17,567 nt of DNA from Frondihabitans sp. (lineage in GTDB: Bacteria; Actinomycetota; Actinomycetes; Actinomycetales; Microbacteriaceae). The stretch lies in NCBI GenBank assembly GCA_025464735.1, contig JAODMX010000425.1, positions 1 to 17,567 of the forward strand. The letters run 5' to 3'. Below the pieces are notes generated by a model that saw only the letters and a program-made list of their open reading frames with translations, made no database searches and was not told the DNA's origin. Below, one piece after another: positions 6,733 to 13,816 of the stretch (positions are counted from its first letter, which is position 1; each line of letters starts with the position of its first letter). Position numbers and translations under genes: made by a program.

Positions 6733-7439
6733 AAGACCGCACGCACCTCCGGATCGCGGAGCTCCTCCAGTGAGGTGATGCGGCGGCCCGGCCAGGTCGT
6801 CTGAGCGTCCATCGCTCCGCTTCCCCCCTCGGGGGTGTAGAGCACCGCGGTCATTCCCAGCTCGGCAGCGCCGGCAAGCTCGTCGCTGCCGCCGTCGCCG
6901 ACGTAGAGGCAGTTGGTCGGGTCGACACCGAGCTGCCTCGTCGCGTGCAGATACATCTCTGGCGCGGGCTTCCGGATCCCGAGGGTGCAGGAGAAAGCAG
7001 AAGCGCTGAAGGCGCTCGCGAGGTCCGACTGCGGCCAGAGCATCGGCACCTCGGCCGAGCAATCGGAGACGAGCGCGAGAGGAAAGCCAGCGGCGTGGAG
7101 GTGTTCCACGAGTGGGAGAGCCCAGGTCGCTTGGAGCAAGCCACCGGTGAACCCCACTCGTAGAGCCGTCGCCTCGTCGATCTGGGTCGCGCTCGGTGAG
7201 GCTCCGAGTCGTTCGGCAAACAGCGCCAGAGTGTGCGGGAGATCGCCGAGTTCGCCGAGGGTGCGCCGGTCGAAGGTGTCGCGGAAAGCGGCCGAGAGGC
7301 CCTCACGATCGACCCCGAGCACGTCGGCGACGGACCGCGAGACGGCATCGCGCTCCTCACGGTTGCCCGAGGGAATGAGGGTTCCGAAGAGATCGAAGAC
7401 GATTGCGGAAGGGGCTCGTCGTCGTCGATCGTCACTCAC
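6729..7439 (-). CDS. HAD superfamily hydrolase
   Basis: The 236-residue product contains the four HAD motifs. Motif I is IVFDLFGTLI, with nucleophile Asp16. Motif II is LALVSDCS, with Ser125. Motif III is the lysine of GIRKPAPEMY (Lys157), and motif IV is YVGDGGSDEL at 179-188. The DLFGTL version of motif I has Phe in place of the second Asp, as in dehalogenase-like and many uncharacterised members, so a classical phosphatase mechanism is less certain. A helical cap lies between motifs I and II (about 25-105). The substrate is unknown. The frame is open further upstream, but GTG at 7439 is preferred: it is preceded by TTGGTC-N17-TAGGCT-N7, the best complete promoter in the window, implying a leaderless mRNA. 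The gene is divergent from the secreted protein at 7550. Confidence 0.85.
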   Translation of the reverse strand: MSDDRRRRAPSAIVFDLFGTLIPSGNREERDAVSRSVADVLGVDREGLSAAFRDTFDRRTLGELGDLPHTLALFAERLGASPSATQIDEATALRVGFTGGLLQATWALPLVEHLHAAGFPLALVSDCSAEVPMLWPQSDLASAFSASAFSCTLGIRKPAPEMYLHATRQLGVDPTNCLYVGDGGSDELAGAAELGMTAVLYTPEGGSGAMDAQTTWPGRRITSLEELRDPEVRAVF

Positions 7440-7446
7440 GGGTTCG

Positions 7447-7475
7447 AGCCTAGGCCGTGTCGAAATGCCGACCAA
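7447..7475 (-). promoter_or_regulatory. Promoter of the HAD hydrolase gene (TTGGTC-N17-TAGGCT)
   Basis: On the minus strand the -35 TTGGTC is at 7475-7470 and the -10 TAGGCT at 7452-7447, with an exact 17-nt spacer. The GTG start follows 7 nt later, so transcription would begin at or next to the start codon. Confidence 0.65.
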
Positions 7476-7549
7476 ACCTTCTGGGGGACAGTGGCGAACA
7501 CCCTGCATCGGGCAAACGCTCACATCACGTCCAACAAAGGATTAAGCAC

Positions 7550-8221
7550 ATGCGCAAGATCACTAAAGCCGGTGTCGGTTTCGCCGCCGCTGGTCTCCTC
7601 ATCGTCGGCGCCGCCGGCGTCGGTGTCACCGCAGCCAGCGCGTCCTCGACGCACCTTGCCGCGAAGTCGTCCTCGATCCCCGCTCCGGAAGCCGCCGTCC
7701 CCGCGATCCTCGGCGGCAACACGTCGGTCGCTCTCGACTCGAACTTCCTTGCCGCACTCAAGAGCCTCGGACTGACCCCATCGGTGGCCGGAACAGCGAA
7801 GCTTTCCGGATCCGACATTTCCTTCCCGATCACGGGCGGCAGCGTCGTCTACTGGAACCCGAAGGGCGACTACCGGCCGTACGTGCAGGGCATCCTCGAG
7901 CACGATGGATCCGGGTTGAACCTGACCGCGGGATCGACCACGGTCACTCTGTCCAACTTCACCATCAACCCGGGAAACTCGCTCCTGTACGGTGACGTCC
8001 TCGTCAACGGCAAGGTCGCCGTCACCCAGGCCGACCTGTTCAACCTCTACGGGGGCACGCTGAAGCCCCTGAAGCTCGAGGGCAACGACGCGATCCTCAC
8101 CGGAACCACCGTGCACATCTCGGCGGATGCCGCGAAGCTGCTCGATGCCACGTTCAAGACCACCGCGGTCAAGAGCCAACTCCTCGTCGGCGTCGCCACC
8201 ATCACGGCCCAGATCAAGTAG
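7550..8221 (+). CDS. Secreted protein of unknown function
   Basis: The 223-residue product starts with a classical signal peptide: MRKITKAG, a hydrophobic core at about 8-24, and likely cleavage after TAASA at about 31. The mature part is rich in Thr, Ser, Gly and Val with predicted beta strands and no cysteines. Segments such as SFPITGGSVVYWNP, GSTTVTLSNFTINPG and LYGDVLVNGKVAV suggest a beta-sandwich or repeated beta-hairpin fold. I recall similar uncharacterised secreted proteins in actinobacteria but cannot name a family. The start ATG is supported by AAAGGA 8 nt upstream. The gene ends just before a strong UUCG-loop terminator, so it is probably monocistronic. An extracellular binding or surface role is a guess only. 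Confidence 0.8.
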   Translation: MRKITKAGVGFAAAGLLIVGAAGVGVTAASASSTHLAAKSSSIPAPEAAVPAILGGNTSVALDSNFLAALKSLGLTPSVAGTAKLSGSDISFPITGGSVVYWNPKGDYRPYVQGILEHDGSGLNLTAGSTTVTLSNFTINPGNSLLYGDVLVNGKVAVTQADLFNLYGGTLKPLKLEGNDAILTGTTVHISADAAKLLDATFKTTAVKSQLLVGVATITAQIK

Positions 8222-8252
8222 CTCGCCCGCGCGAAAGCGCACAACCCGAGGG

Positions 8253-8283
8253 GGCCCGTCGCGATTCGTCGCGGTGGGCCTTT
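8253..8283 (+). terminator. Intrinsic terminator with UUCG tetraloop
   Basis: A 12-bp stem pairs 8253-8264 with 8269-8280 (two G-U pairs) around a TTCG loop and is followed by TTT. It lies 31 bp after the stop of the secreted-protein gene. UUCG loops are exceptionally stable in RNA, so this is the clearest terminator in the window together with the one at 15596. Confidence 0.9.
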
Positions 8284-8301
8284 CGGCGCAGCGACAGACC
8301 G

Positions 8302-8307
8302 TAGGGT
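8302..8307 (+). promoter_or_regulatory. -10 box TAGGGT before the leader ORF and signal peptidase gene
   Basis: TAGGGT is followed by 6 nt and an ATG at 8314. It sits 18 bp beyond the preceding terminator, where a new promoter is expected. No clear -35 hexamer is visible. Confidence 0.5.
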
Positions 8308-8313
8308 GACAGC

Positions 8314-8385
8314 ATGAAGAACTTCCGGCCGCTCCCTGGTCCGTGGCCAGTCACCCGTGTGCCAAGGAAAGGGCTCGCCGAGTGA
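8314..8385 (+). CDS. Short leader ORF upstream of signal peptidase I
   Basis: This is a 23-residue open frame (MKNFRPLPGPWPVTRVPRKGLAE) starting with ATG 6 nt after a TAGGGT box. Its TGA stop overlaps the GTG start of the signal peptidase gene (GTGA at 8382-8385). It is in a different frame from that gene. The peptide is proline- and base-rich with no recognisable domain. The geometry suggests that a leaderless mRNA is first translated here and that ribosomes then re-initiate at the signal peptidase start, helped by the AAGGAAAGGG sequence at 8364-8373. It may be a genuine leader peptide or only a spacer that couples translation; expression is not demonstrated. Confidence 0.45.
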   Translation: MKNFRPLPGPWPVTRVPRKGLAE

Positions 8386-9098
8386 GTGCCACGAGGTCGA
8401 CCGGCCGCTCTGCCGGGCGGTTCATTCGCGACATCGTCGTGATCTTCCTGGCGGCCCTGCTCATCTCGTTCCTGCTGAAGACGTTCGTCGTCCGCTCGTT
8501 TTTCATTCCCTCCGGTTCGATGGAGAACACCCTCCTGATCAACGACCGCATCATCGTGAACGAGCTGACGCCCAAGGTGATCCCCCTGCAGCGGGGCGAT
8601 GTCGTCGTCTTCACGGATCCCGGTGGCTGGCTGGGCTCCGAGGATCAGGTCTCCACAACGTCGACCAACCCGATCGCGAACGGTGTTCAGTGGGCGCTCA
8701 CGGAGGTCGGCCTCGGCACCCAGGACAGCGACGACCACCTCATCAAGCGGGTCATCGGGCTGCCGGGCGATACCGTGTCGTGCTGTAATGCGGCCGGACA
8801 GACGAGCGTCGACGGCGTTGCCCTCAACGAGCCCTACACGAAAGATCCGCCGATCGAGGAGGGCCAGACGCCTCTCGATTTCTCCGTCAAGGTGCCCGCG
8901 GGCGAGCTGTGGGTCGAGGGCGACAACCGCTACGACTCCGAGGACAGCCGCTACCACCAGGGCCTGCCGACGAAGGGCTTCGTGCCCGAGTCGGATGTCG
9001 TCGGTCGCGCGATCGTGATCACCTATCCGTTCTCGCGCTGGCGCTGGCTGGGCAACTACTCCGACGTCTTCGCGAAGGTCGAGCAGAAGGAGCACTGA
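8382..9098 (+). CDS. lepB: Signal peptidase I (S26 family)
   Basis: Signal peptidase I cleaves signal peptides from exported proteins on the outer face of the membrane. The 238-residue protein has one N-terminal membrane segment at about 15-34. The catalytic serine motif PSGSM is at 43-47 (Ser46), followed by the substrate-cleft segment NDRIIVNEL. The general base lysine is in HLIKRVIGLPGD (Lys122), and the C-terminal box ELWVEGDNRYDSEDSR lies at about 175-190. All expected S26 boxes are intact. About 45 residues, including a Gly/Ser/Thr-rich stretch, separate the serine and lysine boxes, as is common in actinobacteria. GTG at 8382 is chosen for AAGGAAAGGG 8 nt upstream and the coupling to the leader ORF. 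An in-frame GTG at 8343 would add 13 residues. It converges on the esterase gene with 41 bp between. Confidence 0.93.
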   Translation: MSATRSTGRSAGRFIRDIVVIFLAALLISFLLKTFVVRSFFIPSGSMENTLLINDRIIVNELTPKVIPLQRGDVVVFTDPGGWLGSEDQVSTTSTNPIANGVQWALTEVGLGTQDSDDHLIKRVIGLPGDTVSCCNAAGQTSVDGVALNEPYTKDPPIEEGQTPLDFSVKVPAGELWVEGDNRYDSEDSRYHQGLPTKGFVPESDVVGRAIVITYPFSRWRWLGNYSDVFAKVEQKEH

Positions 9099-9139
9099 CG
9101 CGCCCTAGCGGGGTGGTCTTCGGCGAGGCTTTCGCGGGG

Positions 9140-10042
9140 CTAGAGGCGGGCGGCGAGAAAGGCGAGTTCGGCGGGGGCGAGGCGGCGCCAGAAATCGAGG
9201 TTGTGGCCACCGGGCACGAAACCGCCGGCAGGATGTGGGTCGAGGCTCGCGACCAGTGCGCGATCGTTGGCGACGAAGCCATCGCCCGTGCCACAGTCGA
9301 TCCGCAGCGGGATCGAGTCGAGCAGCTTCTGTCTCGTCATCAGGTCGTGAGTGGCAAAGTCGGCCGCCCCGTCGAAGGCCTCACTCGCTGCCTGTTCAAC
9401 CGTGGGCCAGAGGGCGACCGACATCGCTGCGATTCCAGCTACCCGGCTGGGTCCCAACTCGCTGCCGACCAGGAGCGCGCCGTAACCGCCCATCGACCAG
9501 CCGAGGAGTCCGATCCTCCGGGTGTCGAGCCCGTGCGTCGCGAGCAGGGGCAGAAACTCATTCGTCACCAGGGATCCGGAGTCGTCGCCAGAGGCGCGCC
9601 TGTGCCAGTACGTGTTGCCGCCGTCGATCGCCGCGATGGCGAAGGGCTTGGTGCCCGCAGTGACAGCCCGGGCGAGGAAATGGTCGAGGCCGAGATGGCT
9701 GCCGAACGGGCTGAGGTGGTTGCCGCCGTAGGCGTGGAGGACGACGACGACGGGCAGGGCATCGCCCGGTTTCGAGCCGGGCGGGTAGCTGACGGCCCAA
9801 CCGACACGTTTTCCGAGTCGGGTCTTCGACACGAACGACCCGCTCAGCATCAGGCCCGTCGCCGTCCGCGGCACGACACCGGGTGCGCCGTCGAGGCCGA
9901 GCAGGCGGAACATCGTCGATCGTCCGGGGAGCACGCGCTGATCGACGGCCAGCGCAGCGGCGCCTGCGACGACGACGCCGGTGGCGCCACCGATCAGTGC
10001 GCGTCGCGTGAGATGCGTGCGAGGAGATGGCTCTTTCGTCAC
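9140..10042 (-). CDS. Tat-exported alpha/beta hydrolase (esterase family)
   Basis: The 300-residue product begins with a twin-arginine signal (LTRRALIGGATG, residues 11-22, then a hydrophobic stretch to about 33), so it is probably exported folded. The hydrolase core shows the strand VVVVLHAYGGNH, the nucleophile elbow GWSMGG with Ser183, a probable acid in IDCGTGDGFVAND (about 248-260) and the catalytic His280 in GGHNLDFW. The pattern resembles the esterase D / Ag85-like / polyhydroxybutyrate-depolymerase-like group, which cleave esters or transfer acyl groups outside the cell. The natural substrate is not evident. The frame is open for 63 more codons upstream, but GTG at 10042 has GGAGG at a 7-nt spacing and puts the Tat motif at the N-terminus. 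A TAGGGT box at 10101-10096 fits a transcript with a leader of about 45 nt. The gene is divergent from the secreted phosphoesterase. Confidence 0.88.
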   Translation of the reverse strand: MTKEPSPRTHLTRRALIGGATGVVVAGAAALAVDQRVLPGRSTMFRLLGLDGAPGVVPRTATGLMLSGSFVSKTRLGKRVGWAVSYPPGSKPGDALPVVVVLHAYGGNHLSPFGSHLGLDHFLARAVTAGTKPFAIAAIDGGNTYWHRRASGDDSGSLVTNEFLPLLATHGLDTRRIGLLGWSMGGYGALLVGSELGPSRVAGIAAMSVALWPTVEQAASEAFDGAADFATHDLMTRQKLLDSIPLRIDCGTGDGFVANDRALVASLDPHPAGGFVPGGHNLDFWRRLAPAELAFLAARL

Positions 10043-10095
10043 TGCGCGACCTCCGGCTCGTGGGGCCTGCGGCTCGGTCGGCGGGCCCTTCAACG

Positions 10096-10116
10096 ACCCT
10101 AGGTTGCGCTGCGCAA
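10096..10116 (-). promoter_or_regulatory. Candidate -10 of the esterase gene next to a 13-bp palindrome
   Basis: On the minus strand TAGGGT (10101-10096) lies about 54 nt before the esterase GTG. Immediately upstream of it is TTGCGCTGCGCAA (10104-10116), a perfect palindrome around one base. The palindrome occupies the spacer between -35 and -10, a position from which a bound repressor would block transcription. No regulator is identified. Confidence 0.35.
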
Positions 10117-10260
10117 GGTGCCCGTCCCTCGCAAGGACGAATGTGGTCATCCCAGCGGCCCAAGCGAGACCCGCGGTGAGCGTCCGAAATGTGCGGCCCG
10201 GCAGCGGCTGGAGGCAACATAAATCGGACACTCGCGGGGCGCGGAGCGAAGAGCAGCCAG

Positions 10261-10282
10261 ATTCACCACCCGTTCACCTTGT
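10261..10282 (+). promoter_or_regulatory. PHO-box-like direct repeat upstream of the phosphoesterase
   Basis: ATTCACCACCC and GTTCACCTTGT are adjacent 11-nt units sharing TTCACC in register. PhoP-binding PHO boxes of actinobacteria are built from 11-nt direct repeat units whose conserved core is GTTCACC or close to it. The site is 41 bp upstream of a secreted phosphoesterase, a typical Pho-regulon target. A degenerate third unit (GGCCCCC core) may follow at 10283. Confidence 0.45.
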
Positions 10283-10322
10283 GGCCCCCGAAAGGGAGGC
10301 ACGCGATTGATAGAAAAGCCGT

Positions 10323-12464
10323 ATGCAGATCATGGGGTTTCTCAAGGGTCGGCGTCGCGCAGTCGCGGTCGCCGCAGCGGTGGGTCTCGCGGCCGCCGGC
10401 GTCGCAGGGGTGTCTACGGCCGCGTCCGCGCACACCGAGCAGCAAGGGACGACGATCACGTCGACCGGTCTCAAGGCGGGTCAGGTCAAGCACGTCTGGC
10501 TGATCATCCTCGAGAACAAGTCGTATGACGCGACCTTCACGGGGCTCAATCAGAACAGCTACCTCTGGAAGACCCTGCCCAGCCAGGGCGTTCTGCTCAA
10601 GAACTACTACGGCACCGGCCACTCCTCGATGGACAACTACATGTCTCTGGTCTCTGGCCAGGCGCCCGAGGAAGACACGCAAGAAGACTGCTCCGTCGCG
10701 AACACCAACTTCGGCAGTGATGCGAGCATCGTCAAGAGCGGCGTCAACAAGGGGCAGGTCGCGTCGCTGGCGAATTCGAGCCAGCCGAGCAAGGCGAACG
10801 CGGCGAACGGCCTGAACGGCTGCACCTACCCGACCGACACCCCCACGCTCTTCAACCAGCTCGATGCCGCGGGTAAAACCTGGAAGGGCTACGCCCAAGA
10901 CCTCGGCAACCAGCCCGGGCGTGAAGATGCCACCTGTGGGGCTCCCGGCTCCGCGTCGAACAACCCCACGACCAACCCCACCTACCTGAGTGCCACCGCG
11001 GCGCACCCGCTGCCGACCGGGGTGACGAGCTTCACGGGGGCGCAGGCCAACGACCAGTACGTCGCTAAGCACTTCCCCTTCGGTTGGTTCGGCGGCCTCA
11101 CGGGCGCCGTGAACAAAGACGGAGGCGTGACTCCCGCGCTCACCAAGCCGGTCCAGGGCGGTACCGACTGCGATGCCAACCACATCGCAAACCTCGACTC
11201 GTCGTCGAACGGTCTGTACAAGGATCTGCAGCACGAGTCCACGACGCCGGCTTTCAGCTGGATCACCCCCAACAACTGCAGCGACGCCCATGACGCCGTC
11301 TGCAAGGGCAATAACCTCTCGGGCAGCTTCACCGCGAGCGGCCAGCCGATCTACCAGAGCGGCACCCCGAGCCCCGAGTCGACCAAGCCGGTCAACTCCA
11401 CCGGTGGCCTCTACGCCTCCGACCTCTTCCTCGAGTACTACATCCCGATGATCGAGAAGTCGGCGGCATTCAAGGACGGCGGTCTCATCGACGTCACGTT
11501 CGACGAGGCAGACCCGCCCTTCACCTACTCCGGCAACAGCTTCAACAACGCGAACGCCTACGGTCCTACCCTGAGCGACAAGGCTGACGCCTCCTCCGGG
11601 ATCGCGGCGGACGTCGCAGGCGAGAACATCAACGGAAAGAACGTCACGACAGAGCCGACCGGCCCGAACTCGACCCTCGGCACCGACAGCAAGGGCAACC
11701 AGCTCTACCCGGGTCCCGGCAACAACTCGTTCATCGACCGTCCGCCGGTGTGCACGCAGACGGCGCCAACGCTCGTTCCAGCAAACTGCGTTCCGGGCAT
11801 CGTCGAGGGTGGCTCGGGAGCGGCTCCCGGTGCACGTACCGATACCGCGCTGGCGAGTACCGCGACCAGCTTCGTACTCGACGACTCGATCGTCGCCGAC
11901 GACACCGGACGCCAGGTCACCGATACGAGTGACACCACCGGCCCCGGAGGCACGAGCCCGATCCCGGCCAACACGTTCGTCGGGACGGTGAGCGACACCG
12001 GGCCAAACCCCGCGGCGAATTCGTCGAGCTCGGTTGTCAACGGCTCGTTCCAGCTGGTCGACCAGGCGGGCAACCCCGTCACCCCGACCGGCACCGTGAC
12101 GAAGCTGACCCTCTCGGCCGAGGGAGCCCCCGGCTATCTCACCGCGGGCGAGACGGCCGACCCGCTCTACGACGCAACCGACGCCACGCCGGGTGGCGGT
12201 GACACCGGCAGCGTGCTGATCAGCCCGCTCATCAAACCGGGGACCGTCTCGACGACGTACTACAACCACTACAGCTGGCTGCGCACTATGGAAGACATCT
12301 TCCAGGTTGACAAGGGCAGCGACTACAAGAGCCTCCCGGCGGGCACGGTCTCGGGCGGCATCGACAACCGTGGTCACCTCGGCTTCGCCGGTCAGGCGGG
12401 TCTCGCCCCCTTCGGTCCCGACGTCTTCAACAATGCCGGGTCGCGGCCGGGGCACCATCGATGA
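10323..12464 (+). CDS. Secreted phosphoesterase (phospholipase C / acid phosphatase family)
   Basis: The 713-residue protein has a signal peptide (MQIMGFLKGRRR, hydrophobic core about 13-32, likely cleavage after TAASA at about 36). The phosphoesterase domain starts with VKHVWLIILENKSYDATF (about 55-72), whose Glu/Asn bind the metal. GTGHSSMDNYMSLVSGQ (about 97-113) bears the probable nucleophile region, and VTFDEAD lies near 391-397. NHYSWLRTMEDIF near 647-659 is the family's closing motif. This family hydrolyses phosphate mono- or diesters, including phospholipids, outside the cell. A Gly/Asn/Thr-rich insert at about 395-560 may be a linker or beta-rich module. ATG at 10323 follows TAGAAA-N6 and has no good Shine-Dalgarno; ATG at 10332 is the alternative. 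Its TGA overlaps the ATG of the lipoprotein gene, implying coupled expression. The upstream PHO-box-like repeat suggests induction by phosphate starvation. Confidence 0.9.
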   Translation: MQIMGFLKGRRRAVAVAAAVGLAAAGVAGVSTAASAHTEQQGTTITSTGLKAGQVKHVWLIILENKSYDATFTGLNQNSYLWKTLPSQGVLLKNYYGTGHSSMDNYMSLVSGQAPEEDTQEDCSVANTNFGSDASIVKSGVNKGQVASLANSSQPSKANAANGLNGCTYPTDTPTLFNQLDAAGKTWKGYAQDLGNQPGREDATCGAPGSASNNPTTNPTYLSATAAHPLPTGVTSFTGAQANDQYVAKHFPFGWFGGLTGAVNKDGGVTPALTKPVQGGTDCDANHIANLDSSSNGLYKDLQHESTTPAFSWITPNNCSDAHDAVCKGNNLSGSFTASGQPIYQSGTPSPESTKPVNSTGGLYASDLFLEYYIPMIEKSAAFKDGGLIDVTFDEADPPFTYSGNSFNNANAYGPTLSDKADASSGIAADVAGENINGKNVTTEPTGPNSTLGTDSKGNQLYPGPGNNSFIDRPPVCTQTAPTLVPANCVPGIVEGGSGAAPGARTDTALASTATSFVLDDSIVADDTGRQVTDTSDTTGPGGTSPIPANTFVGTVSDTGPNPAANSSSSVVNGSFQLVDQAGNPVTPTGTVTKLTLSAEGAPGYLTAGETADPLYDATDATPGGGDTGSVLISPLIKPGTVSTTYYNHYSWLRTMEDIFQVDKGSDYKSLPAGTVSGGIDNRGHLGFAGQAGLAPFGPDVFNNAGSRPGHHR

Positions 12465-13063
12465 CCAGCGGTAACCAAGGATCCTTGGGGCGGCTCGTAA
12501 CCCGAGCCGCCCCTTGGGCCTCGCTGGCAGTGGTCGCGCTTGCAGTCCCGCTGGCTCTCAGCGGCTGCACCTCGGCTCAGCCGACCGTGGTCGACACCTA
12601 TGGAGGGCTCCCGTCCTATCTCCCGAAGGCCCCTGTCGGCACGGACGACGTCCTCACCGGGAGCGTCAAGCGCCCCGCCCTGACGTCCGAGGGTGACTCC
12701 GTGAAGGTCGAGCTGCCGGGCGGTGGGACCGTGCTCGCGACGGTGACCGGCCCGGTCGTGCCCGGCGAGGGACTGCCGTACCAGGCGAACTACACGACCT
12801 GCACCTGGACCGTGAAGCTCAGCGATGCGACGCGGAACGTGTTGATCCGGCTCTCGGATCTCACGACCCTCGATCAACTAGGCGCGGTCTATCACCCGAC
12901 TACGGTTCCTGGGCAGGCGGCACCACCCGCAGTTCTCCACCCCGGCCAGTCGACGACGTTCGAGCTGCGCACCGGGATGAAGGTCGGCGAGGGGCTTCTG
13001 CGCTGGGCGCCCGGCGGATCGAAGATCGTGGCCGAGTGGGACTTCGAGGTCGAGAACGACTAA
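12461..13063 (+). CDS. Lipoprotein of unknown function, coupled to the phosphoesterase
   Basis: The 200-residue product has a lipoprotein signal: an Arg-containing N-terminus, hydrophobic core at about 20-32, and lipobox LSGC with the lipidated Cys36. The mature part has no family I recognise. It is rich in Val, Thr and Gly, with likely beta strands such as DSVKVELPGGGTVLATVTGPV and NYTTCTWTVKLSDATRNVLIRLSDL, and ends in RWAPGGSKIVAEWDFEVEND. This would fit a compact beta-sandwich exposed on the outer membrane face. Its ATG overlaps the phosphoesterase stop (ATGA), so the two are co-translated and probably work in the same process, for example as an anchor or accessory for the secreted enzyme; that role is inference. 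An 11-bp hairpin lies within codons 9-18 of the gene. Confidence 0.8.
   Translation: MTSGNQGSLGRLVTRAAPWASLAVVALAVPLALSGCTSAQPTVVDTYGGLPSYLPKAPVGTDDVLTGSVKRPALTSEGDSVKVELPGGGTVLATVTGPVVPGEGLPYQANYTTCTWTVKLSDATRNVLIRLSDLTTLDQLGAVYHPTTVPGQAAPPAVLHPGQSTTFELRTGMKVGEGLLRWAPGGSKIVAEWDFEVEND
12487..12513 (+). promoter_or_regulatory. Perfect 11-bp hairpin inside the start of the lipoprotein gene
   Basis: GGGGCGGCTCG (12487-12497) pairs with CGAGCCGCCCC (12503-12513) around a 5-nt loop, followed by TT. It begins 23 nt after the phosphoesterase stop codon, a typical terminator distance, yet lies inside the next reading frame. It may attenuate transcription or protect the 3' end of the upstream message. 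Confidence 0.6.
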
Positions 13064-13095
13064 CTGGCCCGGATGGGCGGGTCTCGTCACGGGAC

Positions 13096-13101
13096 TAGGC
13101 T
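13096..13101 (+). promoter_or_regulatory. -10 box TAGGCT of the small membrane protein gene (leaderless)
   Basis: TAGGCT is followed by 7 nt and ATG at 13109, identical in box and spacing to the promoters before 7439 and 15735. The seven bases after it, TCGAGCC, are also close to the CGAACCC after the HAD box. No -35 consensus is seen. Confidence 0.55.
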
Positions 13102-13108
13102 TCGAGCC

Positions 13109-13558
13109 ATGGATACGGTCTTCACTGTTCTGCACGTCGTTTCGGGTGTTTTCCTCGTCGGCCCCATGGCGATCCTTCCGATGGTGGCGCTTCGCGCCCT
13201 TCGGGCGCACGAGGCTGGAGCGGTCGCCGCGTCGGTGAAGTCGGTCCGACTCTTCACCTGGCTCTCGCTGATCGTCGTGGTCCTCGGCTTCGGAGTGCTC
13301 GGCATGAGCGACGGGAAGCACCACCCCACCTTCGCCTCGACCTGGATCTGGCTGTCGCTCGTCGCCTACGTGATTGCGATGCTGGTCAACCTGCTCGTCG
13401 TGGTCCCTGCTCTCAGAGGTGCGGCGACGGCGGTCGAATCTGCCCAGGGGCAGGTCGCCGGGGACAAGCCTGACGGGTACTCGCGCGTCGCTGCCGGATC
13501 CGGCGTGTCGGCGATCCTCTTGGTTCTGATCGTCGTTCTCATGGTCTGGAAGCCCTGA
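13109..13558 (+). CDS. Small four-helix membrane protein (DUF2269-like)
   Basis: The 149-residue protein is almost entirely membrane-embedded. Helices lie at about 2-28 (beginning with the His-containing VLHVVSGVFLVGP), 45-66, 75-100 and 130-147, with a short hydrophilic loop AVESAQGQVAGDKPDGYSR before the last. The layout and the FTVLHVVSGVFLVG start resemble DUF2269-type integral membrane proteins, whose function is not established. This is from memory and not certain. The start at ATG 13109 is supported by TAGGCT-N7 directly upstream and by the lack of any Shine-Dalgarno, which points to a leaderless mRNA. It lies 45 bp after the lipoprotein gene but has its own promoter, so it need not be part of that operon. 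The first 70-bp palindrome begins 18 bp after its stop. Confidence 0.7.
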   Translation: MDTVFTVLHVVSGVFLVGPMAILPMVALRALRAHEAGAVAASVKSVRLFTWLSLIVVVLGFGVLGMSDGKHHPTFASTWIWLSLVAYVIAMLVNLLVVVPALRGAATAVESAQGQVAGDKPDGYSRVAAGSGVSAILLVLIVVLMVWKP

Positions 13559-13576
13559 CCGCCGCTCCGCGCGTCC

Positions 13577-13646
13577 GCTAAACCCTCGGCGTCGGCCGTG
13601 ACGGTGGTGCTAGGACCACCGTGGTAGCCGACGCCGAGGGTTTAGC
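13577..13646. repeat. 70-bp imperfect palindrome, copy 1
   Basis: Two 32-nt arms surround a GCTAGG centre. The outer 20 bases of each arm (starting GCTAAACCCTCGGCGTCGGC) pair perfectly, four central positions do not, and the inner 8 (ACGGTGGT) pair again. It is 59/70 identical to the copy at 16440 by my hand alignment. It follows the small membrane protein gene and could terminate its transcript, but sequence conservation between copies suggests a repeat family. The rest of the gap to 13910 holds no gene I can support. Confidence 0.9.
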
Positions 13647-13816
13647 TGTCGGCGTGTCGCGGCGCCGCGGCTACGCCCGTTCCGCAATCCTCCGAATTCG
13701 AGTTCTCAAAGCCCGTTTTCAGGCGCATTCTGCGCTCTTTGCTCGACGAGTGTTGTGTGGCTGGGTGCTACAGGCGCGATGCGACTGTATGAATTTCTTG
13801 TTTCGGGGTGCCTCGA

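Noticed and set aside
9097..9108. GACGCGCCCTAG matching, in reverse complement, the end of the 6658-6732 inverted repeat
   Set aside because: Only 12 bases match and there is no second arm. In high-GC DNA this can be chance, and part of it is the signal peptidase stop context.
10307..10528. TTG-started frame with GGGAGG 7 nt upstream, just before the phosphoesterase
   Set aside because: It has a better Shine-Dalgarno than ATG 10323 but is in another frame, and its product is an Arg/Gly-rich shadow. Phosphoesterase motifs and the signal peptide are in the 10323 frame.
10263..12458. 731-codon minus-strand open frame opposite the phosphoesterase
   Set aside because: It is an antisense shadow of a well-supported gene in high-GC DNA. 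Its translation is Arg/Val/Gly-rich with no domain, and the plus-strand frame has a signal peptide and family motifs.
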